Of a stretch of 64,000 nucleotides of DNA, positions 53,309-63,113 are shown in pieces; position 1 is the first letter of the stretch, and each line of letters starts with the position of its first letter. The stretch covers positions 5,332,001-5,396,000 of the forward strand of contig NC_134843.1 in NCBI RefSeq assembly GCF_965363235.1, read 5' to 3'. Both the position numbers and the translations under genes were made by a program. The notes below the pieces were generated by a model. It was not told where the DNA came from. It ran no database searches and worked only from the letters and a program-made list of their open reading frames with translations. Source of the DNA: Mytilus galloprovincialis. Its lineage: Eukaryota; Mollusca; Bivalvia; Mytilida; Mytilidae.

Positions 53309-55665
53309 AGATAATTTTGCGTTTAAACCAATGCTGTAGAACTTTTACTGGAAATTATTCAATGCACACATTGGTTCGGTTCCGTGTAAAAGAAGAATTT
53401 ATCTCGATGTTAAACACATCTGGACAACATTTTAAGCTTACTTATTTCTTTGTCGAGCCAAAAATGTAAAGGTTAGACAAACTATTTCCTTGACTGGATT
53501 AATCAACTCCTTAGATATATAAACGAGTGATACCGATTTCAGTAAAAACCTTTATCAGGTTTGTCAAAGTCAGGCACTGTCAAAGTCCGGCACTGACTTA
53601 TATTTAGCAAACGGAACTTGGATTTTTCATAATGGTTCACCTAACGTACAAGTAAACTTGTACACCCGAAAATGAAAAAAGTCGTGGACAAAAACTAGTC
53701 GTCGGCTTTACACGTAGTTCAACGGTAAACAAATTACGGATATCGTATTTCTATCAACTCTAAAACTCAGTCAGAATTATGTGATAGCTTGGCATGGATT
53801 CCTAATTTCAAACTATGAAAATAGTTGTTTGTGTTTCTATTCATACATTGGATTACGTAAACAACGTCAAGTTAAGACATAATAATATTATGCAATTGTA
53901 AACAATGCTGTATATCAAAATGTTATTACATAAATATAACTGAAATTAACTATTAGTTTATGTGCATGTAGTGCAATTAATTATGTAAAAATAAATCAAA
54001 TTGGTAGTTTTCCAAACAAGTGCAAATTTCATAGCGGATAGTTTGATTCAACAGTTGGTCATATGAAACAGAAAATGCAAACTTGTTGGAAAAGGGGGGG
54101 GGGGGGGGGAGGGGGTAAAGATCTTTTTGCCAACTATGTATTTGAAAGCAATTTATGTATTACTTTTTAATATATACAGTAAATCAATATTTACATAAAT
54201 TGTTCAGTTTAAACGAAATCCGGGTCAAACGTTTGCAAAATGGCTATTACTTTAGAGCAGCAGAAGGAGGGAGGGGGGGGGGGCAATCTTTTTAACGTTC
54301 CTTTTTTTAGAAATATATTTCGTATGGATATGAAATGTAAGATAACTGTGATATTTAGATCCAAATTTGTACAACACATTTTTGGGGAAATAAACTAATA
54401 TATAATATAATATAGTCCTGGTGTGAAATGAAATTATTGGAAACTGTTTATGTTTTTTTAATAAGTTGTAAAATTTCAACGAAATAGTAACAAAAATTTA
54501 AAAGTCACACAATTGATGCAATCATGGGCAATTACTGTTTTATATATGCGATATAATTATTGTTTTCTTAATTTACTGCTTAGAATTAAAAGTACGTCTA
54601 TGGTTTGTAATTATTCATGATTTTTAGCAATTCATTACAAAAGAGCAGAAGACTTTTCTCTATCAGAGAATTTCATTATATCTATTATTATTCTGAATAT
54701 ATCAGACAATTCTTTCCAAATTTGAACACAAGTTTTTTCAGACGAAAAAAAAACACATAACGCTTACGCGACCGGCACCAATGGATGTCAAATACTTATA
54801 TGATTGAACTAATGAGATGATCGTGTTTTGCTGTTTTGTACGGGTTTCTGATGAGTTATTATAGCAGCAATACATGGTCTTTGAGTCGAGGCCAAATGGT
54901 AAGCGATAATCTACGTCAATGAGACAACCGCAGTCAATTTTTTTTAGCCTGATGATTACGGAAAATTAAGCCAAACTAATTAATTCAGAGACGATGGTCA
55001 TCATCAGCGACATATGTCACGGTAGGAAGGGGATGACTTAAAATGTTGGAGAGCAAAACATGACTTGACTTAGTTTGTTGAACACTGGTGGTAAGGTTTC
55101 CAGATTTATAGCTTCAAGTATGACTCTTGTACTGTTGCACATCTCATAATAATGTACTGAAGTGTTTGCTGTCACAGAAATTGGCAATTAAAATGGGATT
55201 GTTTGAAGGTGTCCGTTAATTCAAGTGAATGATATGCAATACCTGACTATACGTATACGGTATGGGTGTTGTGTATTGTTGTAGACTGAACGTTGGTTTA
55301 ATGTCCCCTACATCTACGATATTTTTGTTTCTGGCGGATATATAGTTAGCTCTTTGGCAGTCATACCACATCTTCTAATGATATATAAGGTTTATATAAA
55401 CATAGAATTGTTTCATGAAAATATGTGTTTGATTGAAACAAGTAACAAATAAAATATGCAGGTCTCAATATCAGGTCTCAAAACCCTGGTTTAATAAGAA
55501 TTTCGCAGTAAATATTACGCAACACTTAAATCGCCTCTCTGGACAAATACGTTACAAGTTTCGAGTCAAAAACATGTTTAAAAGGCAGACGGATAGCGGT
55601 TTAGTAATGAACAATTGCATATTGTAACTAAATAATACTGGTATGTAATATATATAATGTATCCA
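53309..55665. other. Intergenic spacer between the convergent paralogues
   Basis: AATAAA at 53990-53995 could serve the plus-strand gene. Two long G tracts occur: 54094-54109 (16 G, then A and 5 G) and about 54270-54282. No gene was found. The 64-aa frame at 55433 is not convincing. A TCTTTGGCAGTCATACCACA fragment at about 55352 is a dispersed-repeat end. Confidence 0.5.
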
Positions 55666-57441
55666 TTAAGAGGCTAATGTAGCCTGTTTCCGAAGAGATT
55701 TTTTAGACTTTACTTTGATTTCACTGACACTGTCGTTGCATTTCGGAGATTCTGCTGCTGCAATGTTGGGTGGATTTACATGTATACTAGGTTCCCGCAA
55801 TGAAGTGTTAGGGAGGTCTTGTTTGTCTGAACGATGTTCTAATTCATTTTTATCTAAATGAGGTACTAAGATAACTTTTTCCGGTTGACTTTCCGGTGTA
55901 TCATTTGTTTGTTCAGATGGCCTATCACTCAGATTTGATTTTAGGAACATTTGTTCTTTGTTGACAACTTTTGGTAATCTATCGGGGAGATTTTGTACAC
56001 TTTTAGTTTCCTGGGTTTGCTTTTCATGTAATTTTAACTTAGGGTCTTGTTTCTCTTTATTAGCTATTCTGGAGAAACGCAACCTGAGTTCATCTTGTAC
56101 GGCCATTTTATGAACACCGTATTTATCGTCAGTACCTGTATCATTTTCATTGTCTATCCTTTCTTGTTTCTTTAATTTTGGTTTCGGTTTGATTTCAGGC
56201 TTTGGTTTTACTTCGGGTTTTTGTTTGATTTCGGGTTTTGGCTTGATTTCCGGTTTTTCTGTCGATTGAGCGTTCATCTTTTTTGGCATCCTAACATTTT
56301 GAACGTCCATAGTATGAACTCTTACCGGTTTATTTTTAGTACTTGGTGAACTATGTTCAGTATTAGTCCGTTTTAGAACATGAACATGTGAATCGGATCG
56401 GTCCTTTCGGATGGCATTGTCAACATATGGCGCACTTGTTCTTTTGATTGACCCACGCCTCTCTTTCTCGTCTTGTTTTTTAAGCGAACCTCGTCTCACT
56501 TTTTCATCGCTTTTAAGTACTGACCCCCTTCTTCCTCTTTCGTCCTGTTTTGGATCTTCATGAACATAAACGGCATGCATAATAGTGGTCACTTTTTTCT
56601 TCGATGATGCAAATGATTGCTCCTGTGGTGGGGCAGATGGATTTCTCAAAATTCCAGGTGAGCGGTGTGGAATTTTAATCTGTGAGGCATGTTCACCGGG
56701 TTCGTGGACTCGTACAGATGTTTGTCGTTGTAGTTTCAAATGTTCGCTGGAAGCAGGTATATGAAATAATGGTGTATCTGTTGTAATCTTAACATCAGGC
56801 TTGCTCCAGCCAACGCACAAATCGTTACAAGCATGGTCGTCGAAAAATTCATTAATTTCCTTTTGTTTCTGTAATATTTTTGGAGTTAGTAGATGGTATT
56901 CATTACCACTTTTAACTCCTTTGAATATGGCGATAACAGACTGATGATTTCCTTCTATAAATGAAAAATGCGAAAAGGCATCTAAGATGATATCTCCTTC
57001 AAAGAAAACCATTGTATCCGAAAGTAAAGGTTCAATTAGCACTATTTCATCTTTTTTAAAATCTCGAAAATCGTACTGTTTCATACTCCGACAAATTTTA
57101 TCCCAACGAGAATATCCTTTTAAGGGGGCAAGATACTGCTGAACAAAACTGATTTTCCCCGCCCCAGTTTTCTCTGTAAAGGCACTAGCTACACCAGCAG
57201 CATGGGTATTTGAATCTAAACGAGGCTCCCAGAACTGCTCCGTTCCTGCTCTGAATCTTCGGAATTTAACAATGGCTTTCTTTGGTTTGGGAAGATGCTC
57301 GCCATACATAACAGCATCATAAACAAGTTGTGTGTACGTTACATCTTTGGGATAAAATCCAAAGCATGCCCACACCGATGGTTCGTCGTCTTTATTCTCC
57401 AACGAGGCCTCCGTAAAGTGAACTATATCAAATAGGCCCAT
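55666..57441 (-). CDS. Alpha-kinase-like pseudokinase paralogue with basic tail, 591 aa
   Basis: A single long exon aligned end to end with the 50354 gene over about 215 residues: CFGFYP, AIVKFRRFRAGTEQFW (K59), YLAPLKGYSRWDKIC, IVLIEPLL (E137), LDAFSHFSF (H158) and DHACNDLC (H203, C205, C209). The DLQG equivalent is IFKG and the LTDP equivalent is LTP, so again no catalytic aspartates; the conserved Q is also lost. No Gly loop is present. The tail differs from the paralogue: it is Lys-rich, with three RRGS sites (residues about 303-331, coordinates 56440-56540) spaced by EK/DEK repeats, and a Lys-Pro array of KPEI/KPKP units (about 394-424). The RRGS sites match the basophilic (PKA-like) phosphorylation consensus. 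The ATG lies 3 bases after an acceptor (TTTTTACAG). The function is unknown; a scaffold or sensor role is only inferred. Confidence 0.85.
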   Translation of the reverse strand: MGLFDIVHFTEASLENKDDEPSVWACFGFYPKDVTYTQLVYDAVMYGEHLPKPKKAIVKFRRFRAGTEQFWEPRLDSNTHAAGVASAFTEKTGAGKISFVQQYLAPLKGYSRWDKICRSMKQYDFRDFKKDEIVLIEPLLSDTMVFFEGDIILDAFSHFSFIEGNHQSVIAIFKGVKSGNEYHLLTPKILQKQKEINEFFDDHACNDLCVGWSKPDVKITTDTPLFHIPASSEHLKLQRQTSVRVHEPGEHASQIKIPHRSPGILRNPSAPPQEQSFASSKKKVTTIMHAVYVHEDPKQDERGRRGSVLKSDEKVRRGSLKKQDEKERRGSIKRTSAPYVDNAIRKDRSDSHVHVLKRTNTEHSSPSTKNKPVRVHTMDVQNVRMPKKMNAQSTEKPEIKPKPEIKQKPEVKPKPEIKPKPKLKKQERIDNENDTGTDDKYGVHKMAVQDELRLRFSRIANKEKQDPKLKLHEKQTQETKSVQNLPDRLPKVVNKEQMFLKSNLSDRPSEQTNDTPESQPEKVILVPHLDKNELEHRSDKQDLPNTSLREPSIHVNPPNIAAAESPKCNDSVSEIKVKSKKSLRKQATLAS

Positions 57442-57444
57442 CAC

Positions 57445-60400
57445 CTGTAAAAATATATATGTAAAGTAGTAAAAGATGCTAAATAGACGCCCCTCTTCCT
57501 ATATACTTAGTATATCATTTTCCTTTCAGTCAATTATTACCTTGCTGTGTCAAATAGTAACTCATTTAACACTGTTTTTTCTTTTTAAATGTTAAAGTTG
57601 TGAATCGTCTATCGAAACATTTTTGATATTGTAGTGTTTTGAGCCATCTTTGTCACATGGTTTCATGTTCATAAACATTACATAATGCTATCAAAACACA
57701 AAATAAAAATATGTAATCAGGAGTATAATTGCAAATTAGACAACTATCCCGAGTTCATGTTTGTAGCTATCATATCTGTATAGGATAAAATCTTATAAAG
57801 GTCGTTCGTCCTGAATATATATGCATGAAATATTGGTCGCTGGACGTTAAGCAACTAACAATCAATCATTATAAAGGTCGTAGAAGTTGTTTAAAAATAG
57901 CCAAAGTGTTAAATAATTTCAGGGACATTTGTTCTTCCTCCTACAAATATACTACATAGGGTTTCCTTCAAAACAAGTGATAAATTGACCACTTCCATTG
58001 TAGATAAAAAAAAGTGTTTGCTTTTGTCCATGATTTACAAGTATTTACATTTTAAAGGGTTTAAGTCCCCACATAATTTCACAATGGAAATAGTCGAAGC
58101 TTATTGATAAAAAAAACATCAACCAAACGAAATACCCAGACATTGAAGCTTGCACTGGTAATATTATATGAATATGAAACTATTCGTAATCCTAATGGAA
58201 TAGCCCGTTTGGGATGTATTATTCAATAAGAGGTATACATTAACTGTGTAAAAATACTTTGATTTCGGAGAAACGATTTCAAATGAGTAAAATCGAAAGG
58301 CAAACACTTTCTGGTTACATGACGACGAATCATTCAAATTCCTCATGTAGAGTTGGTATCGTCATGGTAACTATCAAAACAAAAATTTCTACATTTTTAA
58401 AATATTGGGCGCCGGGCGTATGCGTGTTATTTTTTCTTGTAACACGGAGGACATTTGCGCTACAGGCACTATATGGCAAGTACACTACAAATATTTTGAA
58501 TAAAAAAATTAACACAACCATCCCTTTTATATGACAGAAAATTGAGCGCCATTAGTGCATGCTAAACAGATCGAAAACCTTTACAGAGACAATCAAAGAT
58601 AATTCGTTAAGAATTGGACCACACTATTGCTGCTTCCTATGAATTTAAAGGCAGCGTCGAAGGCCTCGTACAGAGTAAGAAGAAAGGGTATCATTGACCA
58701 GCAATCTATTAATAACATCAAAATTAGGTATGGTACACTTCAGTCCAGAACTGAAAGAAGGAAATAATTAGAGATGTGGGATAAAAACCAGTCAAGATAG
58801 TTTCATCTCTGGGTTACATGTATCAAGCTAAATCGGGCTTGTGATGACTACACATGTCCTACACTCATGTTTTTATAATTTCAACTACTATAGGTGAATA
58901 TAAATATATGAATGTGTTGTTTTGTTTTGGATATGAACTCCTATGAATGTAACCCTATGAAGGTCAAACTTGTGGGTATTTTCCGTATGAAGGGTGAGGA
59001 AAGTCACAAAACATTAAATCTCAGAATGCTGTTTAGATTAAGCGCAAATGTCAAATGTCCTGTAGAAAATCGCAAATGTCATAGCAAAAAGAGAAAACGT
59101 CCCAAGCCTTATACATTCGGATGAAATTCATTCTAAGATCGTTTGAAATTTGTAAATCTATATCCTAAAAGGATTAGTCCAATCATAAGAGATATGATCT
59201 ATAAAGCATCTTGGTAGTTGGGTTACTAGTAACTGGAATTCGTTTTTGTTTTTTGTTTTTTTTTCTACTTTGCAAACTTTCTTGGGTTGGTATTTGAAGC
59301 ATGAAGCATTAAATAAAAGGGTAGGTACGGAAATCCTGCCTTTTTTATAACTCATTTGATGATTGGTCCTAGCCTGTTGTATAGGAAGATATTTAAGAGA
59401 TCCGGATTACTAAAAACTTAAACAAACGAGTTTTATGTAACTTACAAACGCCGGGGGGTGTCAATAAAGGTGCATTTCGTGAGACTATTTGATACTAAGC
59501 CCAAATATAACGTGACTTTGAAGTGTAAAATTGAAATTAAGTGTATTTAAATCTAGTTTAAATTGCAGTGTGTCGAATTTCGTTTTATTTAATGTCCCCA
59601 CAAAAGAAGTAATTTTGATTGTTGATTCTTGCTTGCTGAAAGTCCAGTGGCAATTATTTCATGCATATTCAGGACCAGACTTCTATTATACATTAAACAG
59701 GTTAAATGTTCACATTTAGTCTGACAACACTGGTATTCAGACAGAATGTCCTGATAAAATCAATGAATTGATAGCGGTTTAGGTGTTTGTTTACTTTGAG
59801 CCGAAAACATTATCTGTCAACACAATATATATCTATCAGAAATATATACCATGTGTATCATAGGTCACAGGTTCATATGTAAACAACAGTAGACATAATA
59901 TTTCTGTGATTAAACGATACTGTGATTTAAAAGGCTAAAATAAAATAATGATTGTATATAAGAAACCTTCAATTTTGACAAACTTACCTTTTTCACTTAT
60001 ACATGTTATACACATATCTGTACTACATAACGGTCAATTTAGTCGTGGTAGATGCGTGAAACAAAGGTACAATCAGCTCATTTGCAAAGTAAAAGTAGAT
60101 ATTTCTGTCCCATCTATGGATACCACGTGTTTCATAGAAAATAATAGAAACAATATACTTTGTTTACACATTAATCCTGGCCACATGTGTCACATTCCTT
60201 CGTCACAGGTGAATTTTCATAGGTAAACTTACGCGGGTGGAGGTATTGGTGAATTTAACAAGTTCATGGTCTAGTTGTTAAAATGTGAAACGTCAATTGT
60301 AGTCTATTTATAGAACGTTACTTTTTCAATGCTATATCTTGAGTGCGATAAATAATTTATGGACTGTGCGCATTTGAAGAGACTGTACTAATTATCTCAT

Positions 60401-61079
60401 AAATCATAAATGAGATTATTAGACGGCACTAGTCAAATAAAGGTTAATTGCAATATGCTTATTATCGTCTAAATGCCCCCCTCTAAATGGTAGGGTAATA
60501 GAAGAAATGGAGAGAACAATATGCATGTAGATAAAGATTTAGTTGGGAGACGTGGAAAGTAATTTTTAAAGGTCAAAGGAAAAATAGGAAAGGAAGGATG
60601 AAAAACGGGCATAGTAATCTATCTGTCCGTTTATACAACAGAATTTTTTAAACGCAACTGTAGATTTTCCTTTTTAGTTCAGTTCAGATCATTGTTAGGC
60701 TTTTATGCAATTTTGTAAAATTAATGTATAAACATGAATTGCATTCGCATTCATTTTTTTTATTTTTATTTTTTTATTACTTCATTAGAATGAAAAAAAA
60801 AATGCAGTTCGAGATTTTAATTGATCACGCCATGATTGATCTTCAAACCATGTGATATACACTGAAACACTAGTCTACTGAGTTCCCCCTTATGTAAATA
60901 CCTTGGCATTTCAGTATATGGGACACCTTCATGACAGGAACCTGTATGCCATTGATTTCGAAGCTATGATTGCTAACGAGTGAGCTATCGATCAGGCAAT
61001 TGACTCTGAAAAAAAAACCCCACAAAAAACCACCTTAACAACAGTCATTTCATGTACTTTTCGCAGTTATCAAGTTTAT
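57445..61079. other. Region upstream of the second paralogue, mostly unassigned
   Basis: An acceptor at 57445-57453 (minus) implies an upstream exon at higher coordinates, not located. GTCCAGTGGCAAAT-family fragments lie at 57808-57872 (minus) and 59636-59683. A 60-codon open stretch at about 58600-58770 (SKASYRVRRKGI) is unrecognised. Nothing else can be supported. Confidence 0.45.
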
Positions 61080-61215
61080 CGACAGGATTTAGGTATATTC
61101 CTATGGGAGCGAACTGTGCTTCTTTAATATCAGACATGTGTTACCGTGATGATATTTTCACTTTAAATCAAACGTATCCTTATTATACTGCGGAAGTTTC
61201 CTCTATGCAGGAAAT
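61080..61215 (+). mobile_element. Penelope-like reverse-transcriptase relic (motif B region)
   Basis: The plus frame reads YIPMGANCASLISDM, which corresponds to the (G)IPMGTNCAPLLADL segment of Penelope-like reverse transcriptases. Only about 30 codons are recognisable and no catalytic YxDD segment follows. It is in the same orientation as the hammerhead at 61941, about 730 bp downstream, as expected if both come from one decayed element. Confidence 0.6.
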
Positions 61216-61403
61216 TGACTTTTAAAAGTAAATTTCTTATGATCAGCAATAAAATTCCTTTCAGTTACTGAGTATAATGATAATGATAAAGTAGTTTTTT
61301 AACGTCCAGTGGCAAATTTAAAATGCGTATAAGGACAAAAAAATCCTATGATATAATTCTTTTTCAATTTTCAATTGTTGTTAAATATGACTTTAACATG
61401 TTT

Positions 61404-61481
61404 AACGAATTATTTAACAAAAATAACGTAACGAATTATTTAACAAAAATAACGTAACGAATTATTTAACAAAAATAACGT
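61404..61481 (+). repeat. 26-bp unit repeated three times without mismatch
   Basis: AACGAATTATTTAACAAAAA plus TAACGT occurs three times in exact tandem. It is a recent local expansion in non-coding DNA. Confidence 0.95.
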
Positions 61482-61603
61482 ATCAAATGGTTTTTATGGC
61501 AAAGGGATGACAACTCTAAGACTCATGAATAAAATGCATATTCTGCAATCACGAATGTACAGTAAGAAAGTATTTATGCATCTTAGAATGATTTTACCAA
61601 GGA

Positions 61604-61680
61604 TTTTAGTTTAAACATATTTATTTATAGTGGATTGGGAAACTAGTCCGATGCACTAACCACTACACCACGGCTCTCCA
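61604..61680 (-). mobile_element. Internally deleted copy of the tRNA-derived SINE
   Basis: 61604-61643 is the exact reverse complement of the 3' end of the SINE at 5101-5140 (GTTTCCCAATCCACTATAAA and onwards). 61646-61680 is the reverse complement of its 5' tRNA-like end (GTGGTGTAGTGGTTAGTGCA ... CGGAC). About 285 bp of the body is missing at the junction. Confidence 0.85.
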
Positions 61681-61940
61681 CAAGGAATTACCATCAAATT
61701 TTGTTGTAGATCCGGTATAACGAAAAAACTACAAATTGTGTCGGGCAAAAATTGATTAGAAATATATTGAAATCCTAGTATATTTCATTTAAATCTTTGC
61801 CAAACTCGATGGGGCAAATATTTCTAAAGGCCTTGTGTCAACTTTTTCAAGCATATAAATGATAAGACTTTATCATTTGGATCCCATGTCAATGCTCTTC
61901 AACTTTGTACTTGTTTGGCTTTATAAATATTTTGATTTGA

Positions 61941-61984
61941 GCGTCACTGATGAGTCTTATGTAGACGAAACGCGCGTCTGGCGT
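61941..61984 (+). ncRNA. Type I hammerhead ribozyme motif, all core elements intact
   Basis: Stem I: GCGTCA (61941-61946) with TGGCGT (61979-61984), six pairs including two G-U. Core: CTGATGA (61947-61953). Stem II: GTC/GAC around TTATGTA (61954-61966). Core: GAAA (61967-61970). Stem III: minimal A-C/G-U pairs around GCGC (61970-61977). Cleavage is expected after GTC at 61978. The very short stem III is the form described for Penelope-like elements, which often need paired copies for good cleavage. Expressed small circular RNAs with such ribozymes have been reported in mussels (from memory). It is followed by ACTAAATTATAATCCTG, the shared 3' flank. Confidence 0.8.
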
Positions 61985-62071
61985 ACTAAATTATAATCCT
62001 GTTACTTTTGATAACTATTTATTACATTACATTTGTCATAACATATAGGCAGTACAACTTTTTAATTTCAG

Positions 62072-62321
62072 ATGGTCAAACTCTGTTTTCCTATATAAAG
62101 AAAAACTAAAGTTCTTTACACGACAGTTTAAAAAGAATCGGCAAGAACATGCTTGCAGATACATAAGTATGCAACAATATTTAAACCGACTTCCGACTAT
62201 AAGAGGTAAATGGCTAAAGGAACTATCATGTACCAGTTGTTTTGATGCAGACGAACTTAATGGAAAGAGGCATATTTCTAAACAGAGAACCCTTGTCCAG
62301 CCTTCTATGGTTAAAAGGTAA
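62072..62321 (+). CDS. Possible terminal exon, 82 codons, unrecognised protein
   Basis: A good acceptor (CAACTTTTTAATTTCAG) opens an 82-codon frame (entered in phase 2) ending in TAA at 62319-62321. The peptide is Lys/Arg-rich with Cys residues (FFTRQFKKNRQEHACRYIS, KWLKELSCTSCFDADELNGK) and its composition is more protein-like than nearby frames. I do not recognise it and found no upstream exon. It could equally be a chance frame or part of a retroelement, since repeats lie on both sides. Confidence 0.3.
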
Positions 62322-63082
62322 TTTCTCAAAAATACTGCTCCGAGAAAAATTTAAACCGAAAGTCCGTTATCAAGTGGCAAAATCAAAAGCTTAAACACAT
62401 CAAATAGATAAGCGAATTGTAATATTCCGGACTTGGTGCATTAAGGATTTGTAGGTAAATGTAACAATCTGAAATTAATTATTAATGAATGATTTATTGT
62501 GACACCACCTGCCATAGGAAGCGAAATTATATGGAATGGATGAACACATGAAGTTTAAGAGCATGAATTTGTTGCTTTCCTTCATTTTGAAGGTTGTTTA
62601 AAGATGTGGAAAAAAGCCAAAGTACTAAGTACCTTATTTTTGAAAGGAGACAGACACTTGAAAATTTGGAAAAATTAATTATATGAAAAATTGGATTGTA
62701 AGCTCTATCAAACATTCGTTTCTTGAGAATTATTGCTGTAAAATTTCAATCGAAGAGGTATATAATAAGGGTAATTTCGAAATTCAGCGCTGATAAAGTT
62801 TATAAGAGTTACGTCCCTTAAAATGTAAATTCTGTAGAAATTGCATGGTAAGTAATCTGAAGTTTTAAATACTTGACAGATATTTAAGAAATTGATATCA
62901 AAGTTAGGAACTCAGCGCCGATCAAATATTTTTGAATAGGTTTAAATATCATTCATTAATGTCTCGGGTCGTTTTTTAATTATGCAGCGATGATCTATTA
63001 TTAACAGGAGTTATGTCCCTTGAAAATAGAATTATATGAAAAATAGTATTGTTAGCGATATCAAGCCTGAACTTCTCTTATA

Positions 63083-63113
<31 letters not shown>

